Source: Hymenolepis diminuta
Taxonomy: Eukaryota > Platyhelminthes > Cestoda > Cyclophyllidea > Hymenolepididae
DNA: 64,000 nucleotides
NCBI GenBank assembly: GCA_900708905.1
Contig: CAADRB010000001.1
Span: forward strand, 3,421,189 to 3,485,188
Reading direction: 5' to 3'
In this document: in pieces, positions 24,853 through 36,332 of the stretch
How the letters are laid out: each line of letters opens with the position of its first letter
How positions within the stretch are numbered: the stretch's first letter is position 1
Notes under the pieces: generated by a model
What the model saw: the letters and a program-made list of their open reading frames with translations, nothing else
The model's database searches: none
What the model was told of the DNA's origin: nothing
Position numbers and translations under genes: made by a program

Positions 24853-25056
24853 ATAGACATATTTATAAGACAGGAGAAGGTCAAACATACTCAAGTCACG
24901 ATGTCTCAGAGTGTTTATCATATGGATACCACAAAAATTTTAATTCTACATGGTGATTGGAAAGCAATTCCAAGTCTTTCACGCGTTCAAGAACATGCCA
25001 AGTTATCGATGCTATATGAAAATCAGAAAACCTTGGCTTTGGTGCGAAGATGTTAA
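24853..25056 (+). pseudogene. short coding-like frame, possible LINE endonuclease fragment
   Basis: Sixty-seven codons are open between two TAA codons. An internal ATG at 24901 starts 51 residues, MSQSVYHMDTTKILILHGDW and onward. The stretch ILILHGDWKA resembles the I/V-rich strand plus GD(F/W)NA motif of the apurinic-like endonuclease of LINE retrotransposons, with the Asn replaced by Lys. No further endonuclease motifs are found downstream; frames at 25050-25256 are open but unlike the family. The overlapping 24612-24956 frames on both strands are taken as shadows. Confidence 0.3.
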
Positions 25057-25719
25057 TGAGTTATTACAGATTCACATGCTCAGAACAATCCAAAAAACGC
25101 CAAGGCCACAGGGTCCATAATGGAGTGGCAATACGTATTAAAATATTTGGAGGCGAACGCTTCAGGTGCAAACCCATTTCAAAGAAAACCTCAAGTTACG
25201 CGCGCTCTTCTCATGTTCCACTAAATAATAAAAGATTATTTGATTTTTTCAAATAAAGAGATAGTTCTTAACAAAAATTTATTATTATCTGATTTATTTA
25301 TTAGATAGTTCGCGTTTGAATTATGTGCTCTTCAACATACTGAGACCTGTACATTCTGCCTATGACTGCTTCGCCGCCTGAAAAGAGTTTGTTAACGCAC
25401 GATTGTCTTGCGGTTGACAGTACTTTAGGGAAAAAATGGAAAAATATTTGTCTTAAAAAGTTTCTATTCATTTCTATTTGGTGAAAAATTATTAACTCTT
25501 ATTGGAATCATATTAAAATTTAGGGACGAGTTCACCACATGGAAAATTTTAAACCGACACTCCATTAGGTTGATTGAAATTAGTTTGTCTGATATCACCA
25601 TCTACCACGCTACAGTGAATTCAACTGTCGCCTTAATTTAGACCGGTTCTTTATCGGATGGGAAATTTCATTTGCGTACCAATTGAGATTAGTTTCATAA
25701 CTTTAAGTTGACCCTCAGA
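25057..25719. other. gene-free stretch
   Basis: Contains an unsupported open frame at 25050-25256; nothing else was seen. Confidence 0.45.
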
Positions 25720-25990
25720 CGTGGGAAGAAGGGAGAAACCTGTATTCCAAACAACGGTTTTCTATTAAGAAGATGAATTGGGTTATTTGGAATGTTTGGA
25801 GAAGTTTGGCTGTCTGACTAGCTGTATATTTCAGCGATAGTTGCTTTCGTGGCTGTCATACATGTCCAGGTGTGAGCTGGAAATTCAGTAATCTACAGTC
25901 CAGTAAAAGGGGGATGAAACCTACGAGGTTAACTCAAATGTACCGAAAACATTCAAATCAGCTTGCTAAAAATTGATATCAGCCCCAATG
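25720..25990 (+). repeat. dispersed repeat family G, copy 1
   Basis: GGTTTTCTATTAAGAAGATGAAT, CATACATGTCCAGGTGTGAG, AAATTCAGTAATCTACAGTCCAGT and TACCGAAAACATTCAA recur in 42230-42470, 54600-54800 and 62370-62620 in the same orientation. Confidence 0.6.
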
Positions 25991-26419
25991 TGTACATTCA
26001 ATGAGTACGATCAAAGTTTAATAATTTCTTTGTGACGCTTGCATTTGCGCATTCATGCTCCAATGAAAATATGGGATATTGGAGTGAGGATAATGAGGAA
26101 CTGTGAAAATATTTGTCCCTGTCTTTAACTATTCCCAAAATTGCTGAGGCAAGTGTTAAAATACTTGATATGAGTAGAGGTAAGGTATTCTGGAGCCGAT
26201 TTTATGAGAGTTACACATTCTCAGAGTCAAATAGCAGATCAGAATCTAGCGAAACTTTCAGTCGTCCATATTGCTTGTGGACCTCTGAGCTACCAACACA
26301 AGTAATTCCTTCCTCATTTTCTATTAATTATTTCTTGAAAACTATCATCGATATTTATTCCATCACTTTCATGACTATTTTTCTCTTAAATACTTCCAAT
26401 ATCTCCTAATATGAGTCAG
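25991..26419. other. gene-free stretch
   Basis: The 98-residue frame at 26113-26409 is serine- and isoleucine-rich. It has no recognised motif and its status is open. Confidence 0.35.
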
Positions 26420-26845
26420 CTCGACTTTACTCTTCAGTTCGTTACCTGAGACTCCCTGTTTCACTCACGAACTACGGTCAAGTGACCTGAACTCAATCAA
26501 ATTATATCAAATATAGAAAACCCGATGCGGTTCACTAGCAAAGTCAATGTGTTCTGGCTGACAGGGTGTTTGTCGTCATCTGAGCTAATTTGCTTACCTT
26601 CACTTCCAAAGTATGAAAAACCGCTCTCTATATCCATACATTACGCCAGTGGCAATCCCGTTCTTACACGCCACTGGATCCCGTTCTCTTAAACTACCAA
26701 GCTTTCTCTCTGCTTTATAAAGCTCTACAATCAGGGACCTCTCTTTCCCCCGTCTTGACGGGTAGTGAAGATCATAAGAAAGTAGAATGGTGATAGCGCA
26801 GCCAGACTCTATGCCCGCTTAGATATCTTGCTATCGTACACCTCC
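26420..26845 (+). repeat. dispersed repeat family C, copy 1 (longest)
   Basis: The longest member, about 425 bases. The 5' half pairs with 23040-23430. The 3' half, TTTATAAAGCTCTACAATC to GTGATAGCGCAGCCAGAC, pairs with 17690-17870 and 19560-19765. An AATAAAGCTC-like polyadenylation block followed by a pyrimidine-rich segment is reminiscent of an LTR R/U5 region, so solo LTRs are one reading. A short inverted repeat, CCAGTGG/CCACTGG, lies at about 26648-26680. Confidence 0.6.
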
Positions 26846-27329
26846 TGCAATAACTTTTAAGCACTGATGGATGGCTTGCATCAAATATATAACGACACAT
26901 AATCTGAAGCTACTTTGCGATCAGTCAATAGCATACTGGACAATAACAACAGTACTTGATAAAAATAGTTTGCTGAATTAGTCCTAAGAAAAATTTAGCA
27001 CCATGAATAACGAGTGGATCTGATTGATATTGTGCTAATATGGTAATATTCATGACACTTTCATTGGCTTCTAACAATAATGTGGGAAAGGCACTGTCAC
27101 AATTTCACGGTAGCATTCAAATTTAAACATGAAAATAATGACAATTTGGGAGTTGAAATGGGAGATGAAATTGATCAAATAGACTTTCTCTAAGCAATTT
27201 TGCTTAAAAAAGAGATAAATAATTTCAGAACATACGTTAAACCTTAAAGCTATAGACTGGATACATAAAGAATTTAAAGTACCGTGTTAAGTCCAGGAGA
27301 TGGCATACCTGCTAATAAAATTGCCCTAA
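26846..27329. other. gene-free stretch
   Basis: No coding signal was seen. Confidence 0.5.
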
Positions 27330-27680
27330 TTCCGAGTAAAGCTATTTAGGAGACAGACCAAATAGTCTTTACGAAAGAAAAGTCAATTTTAAAGGCTAGT
27401 GGGACATGGTAACCTTTCCAAAATGAGAAAACCAAGAGTTAAATGCATTTCTGAACAATTAAGAATGAAGGAGAGTGGAAAGGAGGAGTGAGCAGGAAGA
27501 GGAATTGGTAACTGAAGCGTCAGTACTGAACGAGCCGGGTTGTGAGAAATAGGCGAAATAAAAAATGCTTGGAGGGGCAATATTGCTTTGTCCTGAATCA
27601 GTCGTTGTATGATTTTTAGAGTGAGCAGATCTATGAGTCAGAGTGTGTACTACAAATCCATTCAAGACATCTGCGTCTAT
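27330..27680 (+). repeat. dispersed repeat family E, copy 2
   Basis: AGTAAAGCTATTTAGGAGACAG, AACCAAGAGTTAAATGCATTT and GGAGAGTGGAAAGGAGGAGTG are closest to 51790-52130. The minus-strand frames at 27389-27665 overlap each other and are not conserved. Confidence 0.55.
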
Positions 27681-27949
27681 AGGGATAAATTATATAAATG
27701 CAGATAACCTCCGCATCATTATATAAAATAAATCCCTAGCACCTGAAGAAAACTGGTGAAGTGAGTTTATTTGCCCCTAATAGGTATTCGACACCATCCG
27801 TTAAAGATCTAATTTAGAGATTTGGGTGCCTCTTGGTGAAATAGAGCAGCGGCAGTTAACTTGTTTTATAAATTAACCACATTACCAATAACCACAGAGC
27901 GAATAGATGAAGTGAAATAAGAAGATCTTTAGAATAAAATGATGGCATA

Positions 27950-28140
27950 AAGCTTGAATAAGAAGGGAGATATAAAAATGAGGTTAATCGATCGATAAAA
28001 GGGGGAAAGGAAGCTGGTTCGCACGACCAGTTACAAATCGATAAACGAATTCAAGGAAGAATGAAACTTAGAAACCGAAGCGAGATGAATCATTCAAGCG
28101 CAGTTATTGAAAATTGAGATGATTCACCAATAGTAACATC
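27950..28140 (+). repeat. dispersed repeat family N, copy 1
   Basis: ATCGATAAACGAATTCAAGG, GATGAATCATTCAAG and AAAATTGAGATGATTC resemble 29440-29560 and, more weakly, 10320-10450. Similarity is short and AT-rich, so the family is tentative. Confidence 0.35.
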
Positions 28141-29439
28141 AAAAATTGGCCAGATTACATGGGATCTATTATCAAAAAATGCTCAGTCGAGCTCCTCTCT
28201 ATGAAATGATTCGCTAATGGGAGTAGCCGAATCAGACTGCATATCACAAGTTTTCCTAATTTCATAGATGTTATGGGTTCTTTATTCCACCAGAATAAAT
28301 GGGAATAATTGATGATGTTATAAGTTTTACCATGTTTATTTATGCTTTTATTTTATAGTGATATATATTTTTTAGGTGCTTGTTAATAAAGTTAATTTTA
28401 GGTAAGAGTTGGGACAAATAGATGAAGAATTAGCAGCAATGTGGAACTGCTGCTTGACTGACATTGGAGTACTTTTAGTAGACTGCAAATCTTGACATAG
28501 TTCGTATAATTTGATAGACTGTAGTTAACTCCAAAATCCTAATTTATCTCCGCATTAACCGGAAAGTACTGTACTTAGCTACCATTAAGATGGTACTCAA
28601 CATAGGAAAATTGGTAGATGACAGAATACCTTGTCTGTTGCAATAATTTTTTTCATTTTCCTGATGCGAAATTTATTAGATATTATATATGTCTGTGACT
28701 CAATAATTCAATATCAGTATAGATTTGTAAGAGTTCAGTTTTGTTGTCATTTAACAAATAGTTTCTCATAAAAATTTTCATTCTAGCTGATTTTAGTACT
28801 CAAAATAAAAATTGCAAATACTATCGACTAATTTCAAAAGTATCTCTCTCCTATATCTATTAGAATTTGTAAGACATTCTTTGTCCACAGAGTATGCTTG
28901 ATACGATCTATAAATAAATAGGCCTACCTACCTACCTCTGGAAGCGTCCTAAGGGTCATCCGTATATTCACGTTTATTTGAAATCGTAAAAAGGCTTTGC
29001 GAGGCCCCAAGTGTAGCACTCTAGTGCTAAATAAATCACGTTCGGTAACAGTCCTGCTTTCAGACGATCCATAGAAATAAGCGAAGCATGTGAATTAGGG
29101 TATTTGCCATTTAACAAAATTGATTGGTTCCTGCAAAATAATTCACTATATAAGAGCTTGATTAACACTTCTGTCATCAAGTGTATCTCGTTTGTCTATC
29201 TTAACGTTTATAATTGGGACAATATGCTTAGATGCAATGTGATTGAGATATTTTCTACATGAAATCTTCTGGGTCTAACGACCAACGCAAATCGGTTTAT
29301 ACGGAGTGGTAAGAATGGGCCTCTAGTCCAACCAAAAACATTGCGGAATCAAGTATGCTAAAACAAGGGCTACCTATGGTTATTGTTTAGTGGTGGTCCA
29401 ATACCAACAGATCTACAATCAGGTTTGGGACGAGGACGC
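28141..29439. other. gene-free stretch
   Basis: No gene is seen. A short CCTA tandem, CCTACCTACCTACCTC, lies at 28923-28938. Confidence 0.5.
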
Positions 29440-29560
29440 AGGCAAGCACTTAGTAGTACAACTCGATAAACAATTTCACAAGCGTGACGATGATTGATAA
29501 GCAAAGCGGATGAGTCATTCGAGTAAAATTAATCGATAATTAGGGACGGTTTAGCATTGA
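29440..29560 (+). repeat. dispersed repeat family N, copy 2
   Basis: TCGATAAACAATTTCACAAG, GATGAGTCATTCGAGTAAA and AATCGATAATTAGG follow the order of copy 1. Confidence 0.35.
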
Positions 29561-30708
29561 AATTTCGACTACTATGAAATTCGAGGAAAATGGGTGGTTT
29601 CTAAATAACCATTTGCTTGTATCCCGAGTCCGCATCAATGATAGTTTAACTGCTCCAAAAAGCTCCCAATTTCTATTTTGTTTATTTATATTGATTTAGT
29701 AGGTATCAACCATAGCCCTCGTTTAAATAAATAAAAATTTCTGCACATTTTTAATTAACTAGCAATATCTCTCCGCTGGACCTCGAAAAAGCGCAAGTGT
29801 CATTGGCTAATGATGCAATGTTTATCTATCAGTTTGGTTGCGAAGATTAATACCTAAGAGCTCATAATAAATTACCGTGAGAACTTAATTGATGAATATA
29901 TATAGATAGACGAGAAAAGGTATCTTACTCTATATAACACTGGGATAAAAGATGACAACAGGAAAAACCCAATTTGGAACTGATACGCCGAAGCTATTCA
30001 TCCATCTTGATGTCGAAATTTCTTTTAAATACACTGATGTGCTTCTGCATTCTTCCCAGAATTAATGACCCCTGCATACATGCTTATGTTATCCCCTCGT
30101 GTTATTGCTCCCAAGTGGTTATAAGGTTTGATGTTCCATTTCATTGATACAGTGTGGATATTTTCCCAATGACTTCCACTATTGTTACTACTACTACTAC
30201 GGTGTCAGTGAGTACTTTATAAAACTTGTGACATCTGAAGATAAACAATACAAATATTCAACGGATATCATGAATGTAGTAAAGTTTACCTGTGTTACAG
30301 AAGAAAAACAGTTTATGACAATTTTTAATCAAATTATCGCTTAGTACAAATGTTTGCTTTCAAATTTTTCTATTCTCCCTACAAATCAATTGCAAATCGT
30401 TCTTAAGACTTTCATCCTTTCAAAAGGATAACAAAATATAATCTTTTTTAAGATAGCAATCAATATCAAGCACAAGAGCATGAAGTCGGTATTTAATTAA
30501 ACACAAATATACTAATTCATTCTTGTTTGAGCGTTTTTTTCATGAGCAGTCGGAGACTTTTGTAGACATAATGAAGATTTTAATATTTCTTTGTATTTAA
30601 TTTTTATTTTTATTGCCCACAACTAGTTAAACATGCTTTACGATTTTTCATCGTTGGAAACCAACTGAGAATAAAGTCAGTGCATCAAAAGTATTCTACT
30701 TCATATGA
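29561..30708. other. gene-free stretch
   Basis: No coding signal or recognised element; a TACTACTAC microsatellite of four to five units lies near 30187-30200. Confidence 0.5.
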
Positions 30709-30984
30709 ACTAATTTTGTCCCCGTTGTTTGGTGCCTAATGAGTGGTCGATTGTGGCGACCGATGGATGATAACGAATTAAGGGCTGTTCATAAAGCAAC
30801 TCAACGGACGATTCTAGGCCTGCACAACAGGCGACATTTAAGTACTAAAAAGCTGGCAGGAAAAATCTCTATGAGAAAAAAATTTGCCACACAATAACAG
30901 AAATGTTGGCTTCATCTCCTAGGAAGTCCGGACAAAAGGGCCAAACATTTCGCTTTCGCAATAACCGAAATTGAGAGAATCTAG
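30709..30984 (+). pseudogene. decayed LINE retrotransposon, reverse-transcriptase ORF 3' end
   Basis: One frame is open from 30709 to 30984 except for a single TAA at 30895-30897. It reads VVWCLMSGRLWRPMDDNELR, then AVHKATQRTILGLHNRRHLS, and after the stop QKCWLHLLGSPDKRAKHFAF. This order (small hydrophobic strand, W-x(n)-ELR, VH-x3-QRTILG, then a basic-aromatic motif with W-L-HLL-x2-PDKR) fits the domain after the reverse transcriptase in RTE/CR1/jockey-type LINEs, where R-R-L-x-W-L-GH-x3-MPDxR is typical. The canonical GH is replaced by HL. No reverse-transcriptase core lies upstream, so this is a 5'-truncated copy, as usual for LINEs. Confidence 0.6.
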
Positions 30985-31309
30985 TTTCTCATTCAAAGCG
31001 CTGACTAAGACAGCTCAACGCTGAAGTGAAATCGGTGTTTGATGAGAATGAGAATGAGTTCTAATAAAAAATACATCCCGTGCTTACTAGAACATCAACC
31101 ACAAATAAAAGGTATGAGGAAAGGAAAATAGTTTGCATGGACGCTCAGTATTCGACTCTATGCAAACGCGTGTAAGATGAGAAGAGACTGGCGAATAGAC
31201 ATGAATCGAAAAGCAAACATTCCATAAACCGGGAATTTCCTACCCAGTGGATAGACTTAAACGAAAGGAGGGTGGTTACGAAATCATATGAATACAAGTC
31301 ACCCGGAAT

Positions 31310-31510
31310 TTCTTTTTGAAAGTGCTAGAAGAAATAATAATTGTTTTCCCCGATTCCAACATTTCTTCTATAAATAAAAGTGTAATTTCCTTCTTAATTC
31401 CCCCACTGATAATAGACATTTTTTTATTATGCCTATTTGTTTAAGCCGATACCGATTGAGGTTAAGTTCCGTTAGTACACGCGTGTTTACCGTAACATAC
31501 TGTGTTCTGC
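31310..31510 (+). repeat. dispersed repeat family K, copy 1
   Basis: The reverse complement of 49495-49665 aligns well: ATAATAATTGTTTTCCCC, CATTTCTTCTATAAATAAAA, GTAATTTCCTTC, CCCACTGATAATAGACA, TTGTTTAAGCCGATACCGAT and GTACACGCG. This is among the better preserved pairs. The DNA to 31640 (GTGTTCTGCTGTGG) faintly resembles family I. The frame 31429-31644 is not kept in copy 2. Confidence 0.65.
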
Positions 31511-31644
31511 TGTGGTTTATGGGCTTTTGTGTTAAGTTGCTATATTACCCAGTTTTCTGGATTGGTTTGTTCTGTGAGATTACTACTGGGGCTTCTAATT
31601 TGTTACATTATAACAGAAAGGTAGTTAGAATGCAGACAGCTTGA

Positions 31645-32660
31645 CGATTTTAGAGTCCAGATATGGTAAGGCTTTGATTTTCGACTTACTCCCAAAACTC
31701 TGACGTTGGCTAAATGGCTTCTATCCCCCATTCATTTAGACGCCCTCCATGATCAAAAATTGTTAAATTCCTTTACTTTGCCATAGATAATAATGGTCGA
31801 CTTTTTGCTTTACCTGTTTTTTTTTCAAAGGGTGATACAAACTTGCATGCCTTTTTATGTGTACAGCCAAGAGGTAAATGAGTCATCAACCACCTAGGAA
31901 GACAGCCCATTATCAACTTTCTAATCGCCAAGGCTTACACCTAAATTCCTAACCGAATGCTTTACTACTTATTAACTACTCCATCAAGTTTTGCCAGATC
32001 TCTCTCTATATATACCCATTATCTCGATTTCCATCACACATCTACCCGACGAACTCTCTATCAGCTTCTATCTACGCCACTTCAATCTACCTATTTAGTA
32101 CTCATTAAATTAATATTCTTACTAAATCTTTCGCCTTTTTCGCTCTTTTAACTATATATTTGGCGCCCCTAATTTCGTTCTGCTAAAACTAATAATTCGT
32201 GAAAAATTGGTGGAAAATTTACGCATTATTTCAATTTAATGTCAAGTTTTAATGTCGAAGTAACTCATTATTCATTATTTTTAATAATTACATAACCAAT
32301 AATTTATCTTACTTTATGCATTTTCAGACCTGTGGAGTTCACAACGCTAACAAACGCTAACAAGGCTGATTGAATCACATGCGCTAGAACTTTCTGGGAA
32401 GTGCGGAGATGTAACCGATCGCGTGGAGAACAAGCGCGGACGTGTGTGCAGAGACCTCAACCAAGCAGCAAGCAAGATCCCTGTAGCCTAGCGTGGTTTT
32501 GTATTTAATGACTAAACTTTTGAGTAACAGTAACAAGGAAGTGATCAATAAACCCTCTCCACTCAGCCTCTTTCTTGTTATTACCACCCTGGGTATAGCC
32601 TAGCTAATTTGGGAGTAAACTGACAATAGAGGGCTCTGCTAGAGGCTATTCGGACTACTT
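31645..32660. other. gene-free stretch with LTR-like signals
   Basis: TCTATATATACCC near 32005 could be a TATA box. TGGCGCCCC at 32161-32169 matches the 5' part of a tRNA-Lys type primer-binding site. Further right, 32380-32600 is GC-richer and contains CAATAAACCCTCTCCACTC near 32546-32564, which resembles an LTR polyadenylation region. No paired LTR or pol gene was found, so the reading is weak. Confidence 0.3.
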
Positions 32661-35600
32661 AGGAAGATTACTTATATGTAGAAAAAAGACTTATTGGTGT
32701 AGCATCCGGTACAGACCTAACCTTATTATGTGCTTTCTGAAAATTTGAATCGGTTCAATTAACAAATAATTTTGGATATTTAATTAACTTTTAAGCATAA
32801 AATAAAAATATTCATATTTACGTTTATCAATTTTTCCTGTCCTTTTTACTTTCCTATCTTATTAGACTATGTAAGTTTACAGTAAAGTACCAATAATATT
32901 TAAACAATATTGTTTGCAATTTAATTTTTGCCAAATGAAAGTGCATTGATGTTTCTACGCCCGTGAAATTGACGTCTGAATTGGGTTTGACGAAATTACT
33001 AAGGAAAGATTTGGAGTCTGAACAGAAGTGGTAAACAGATTTTGTAGAGGGATTTTGGAGTCTTCAGAGGTTGAATAGAATCTGAGATAGTAAATACTAT
33101 GAATATCTTGCTGCTGTGGGAAATATGGCGTTCATATGCAAATTTGAGCCAATGTTTTTAATTAAGTGAGCTCCGTTTTTAAGTTTGTTAAATTTTAGAA
33201 CTCTTCATGAATGTTATGCTCCTCTAAAAGTAAGGGAGTTTTAATTCGTGGAACCTTTTTAGTATGCTCCTTCCACAAAATCAATAACAGCTAAAACGAT
33301 GGGCAGTACTGCATTTATATTTCACATGACCGTGTTTATAATTAACTGATTAAAGTCATTTAAGTACCCACTTACAGAATGGAGAGAGAAAGGTGTATAG
33401 CTATAAAATCTACCAGTTCATTTAAATTACCAAACAAGGAAATGTAATTCTTTCTAAATGTTATCAGTTTACTATTGAATAACCTTCTCTACCGTTATCA
33501 TATTACTTATATTTATTTATTATATCAATCGTATTTAATCATACCTATTTAATGAATAAATGCTTTACTGGAAAGAACGCCTTTTGGTGAGGGTAGGAAG
33601 AGTTTAATAATTCTTGTTATTAAAGGCGTTTTACTTGATTTTCAGTATTTGTTATTTTCAACTTATTTCAATGCTATTTGTACCTGCTCCGTTAAAATGA
33701 TGTTAAGATGTTGGTGCTGTAGGTAGCGTGGTCCAAAAGATACTTGTTAAGACATCATGTAGATCAGGCTTCTCTACTGGCTGCATCTGCGTAGGGATGG
33801 GTTTCATTTTGGTTCAGCAAGGTTACGAGCCTATTTCTGGCGCGCCTAATGCTTGAAGTGCAAGACTGATACAAGTTGAACAGGTTAATGCATAACCATC
33901 TATATAATATTTCGAAATTTCGATTTGAGTAGTAAAGAATACTTTGAACTCGGTGAGTAACCGATTTCACATTGTTCTAATGGTCTTATTTTGGATTCTA
34001 GAATGTGGAAATTAATATGAGCTTATTTTGAAAGCTTTAGATGATTATGAAGGATTTCGTTCATATGAATTTTTGTCACCACAAATCGTCATTGTAGTGT
34101 TCTATGAGGACTTTGTTATTGTTATTTAAAAATCCAGATCTTATAAAAGGGCAATAATTTATGGCTAATCTCGTTAACTGACGCTGACCTCTTTCATTAG
34201 CAATGTCTACAAATTCTAGACATTATTTTATCATTGATTTCGGCATTATTTGCTATCTATTAATATTTTTGGAATCCAACAGAAATAATTTGTTGATCTT
34301 CTGTCGTTGAGTAAATTGGGGCTGACAATTTATTGGTCTGAGAATGGGGAGGGGATGTTTAGCTATCCCAGGCTATACAGATAGCAGCTTAACACAAAGG
34401 GCATCCTAGTTGGTGGTAGGAAGCGCCGAACACATGGCGCGAGAGACTATAATATGCAAACATTAAGTGGCATAACTCTTTAATCGTGCAATAACTCTAC
34501 TAAACAAAATAGACAACGTTAATAATATTATCAAAAGCTTCCCTTTTATTTGACCCTGTTCAGTTCTATAAAACTAAATCATTTTGATAAATTTACTTCT
34601 ATCTAACTGTCACAATTTAGACTGACTTAGTCCAGAACGGTTCTGTGACAGATATCGGGTGTATGAAACTGGTCATCGTATTGATTTTCCCCTTTCTCAA
34701 TTTGAATGTAGTAAGAGTTGACGTAATTGAAGAATGTACTGAGCTTCCACAAACCTTACTTCCTCTACTTATATAATTCCAATCTGATAACATTTGAAAT
34801 TTTTGTTAATTTGAATGAATTTTTCATTTTAACAATTTTACTTGGCACACAATTCTCTCCCCCTTCTCGTTGAATCGGTAATTAATACTTAAACTTTCAA
34901 TTTGGCTGTAAATGGGGAAATATTGTGGGGTATAAAATGTTAGGCCCCAGCTCAATGTTCTGAAACCTACATATTTCGTACGCTCATTAAATTTATAAAT
35001 TTAGTTTGGATGCTTTCGTCATGGTGTATAACTAAGTTTAGTTTTACTGACAGTTTGTCGATAAACTTAGATCGTCTCAATATTCATAGACGCCTGCTAA
35101 TGAATGTACCAGTATATAACCACGTTTCATATCGTTACGATTGTGAAAATGTTAGGGAGGTCCAAGACCACTAATTTTCTTCTATCTAACTTCACAATCA
35201 CCCTATGTACAGTTAGACTTCCACCAGTTCATCTATCGTCACCAACTTTAGAGCTCTGCACACACCTGACTCTAACTATCTAACAGTCAGATTCTACAAT
35301 CACGGCTCTTACCTTCAATTCCTACCGCCCAACTCCTATTGTCAACTTCTATCTACAACGTCCAAATCAACACCCACTATTAACAACAGCTGATTAGTAC
35401 TATCCTCTGGGCACAATTATTTAAGCATTACAGCCCCTTCTAAATCTCTCTCAGTCACTCCCCCTTAAAGCCTTTCTACTTATTCTCTGTGGTTCTTATC
35501 CTGCTATAATTTAAAAGTGACCTCAATATATGATGTCAAATTCAAATTTGTTTATTGTATGACTTTTTTCTAATGTACGTTTGACTAAATTTACCGGTGC

Positions 35601-36058
35601 ATGTTTCATGATACTACTTTCTATTTATTTGTCTAGGCTGCGTTTTCGATATCTTCATCCAGTGATTTAGTCTAAATTGACAATTTTCAGTAAAGATGTC
35701 GCTCTTTTTCCGATAGATAACAAAATTACTTCTTAAGTCATGAAAATTATTAGTTTTAGTAAATTTCTCTCTGACAAGAAAGACGTATCTTAACGTAATT
35801 TAAATTTCATTGGCATCTTCAATATCGGTAAAACGTCATCTTCCTATTCAAGGAGATGATTCGGCCAGTGAATTGTGTTTTGCTAAATTACTACAACCTA
35901 TAGGGAGTTAAGATAGCTGCTTTCCCACAGTATTATAATCCGTATCGGTAAGATGTTAAATTAACTACTTCAGTTAAATAATTTTAATACCTCATTATTT
36001 TGACTTTATCATTTTGGCCCGAAAATTAAAAAATTACATAATTCATTAATTATAAACA

Positions 36059-36060
<2 letters not shown>
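32661..36060. other. gene-free stretch downstream of the GPCR
   Basis: About 3.4 kb without recognisable coding sequence. A 9-bp inverted repeat, AACGCCTTT/AAAGGCGTT, flanks 33577-33631. The part 35160-35510 is pyrimidine-rich. No convincing exon for the receptor was found here. Confidence 0.5.

Positions 36061-36092
<32 letters not shown>
36061..36092. repeat. (TA)n microsatellite
   Basis: About fifteen uninterrupted TA units, 240 bases beyond the stop of the receptor gene. Confidence 0.95.
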
Positions 36093-36094
<2 letters not shown>

Positions 36095-36332
36095 GTAATT
36101 TAATGATTTGAATGTATTTATAATCTATTTATACACTTAATAAAAATAAATATTTAAACATAAACTAATAGTTAATACAATCAATTTATAATTTAAATGG
36201 AATTAATCTAATTAAAAGGCGTTGGACATCGTTCAAAGTGGTTTTAATTTAGAAAATTTCATGAAATTTTTTTAGAAAGATAGGATTTGCAAGTGTTAAA
36301 ATAAAACTGTCAAATTTAATCACTCTCACTCT

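Noticed and set aside
24630..24956. 108-residue plus frame with overlapping frames on both strands
   Set aside because: No motif; three overlapping frames in AT-rich DNA indicate chance. Only the shorter frame ending at 25056 has a suggestive motif.
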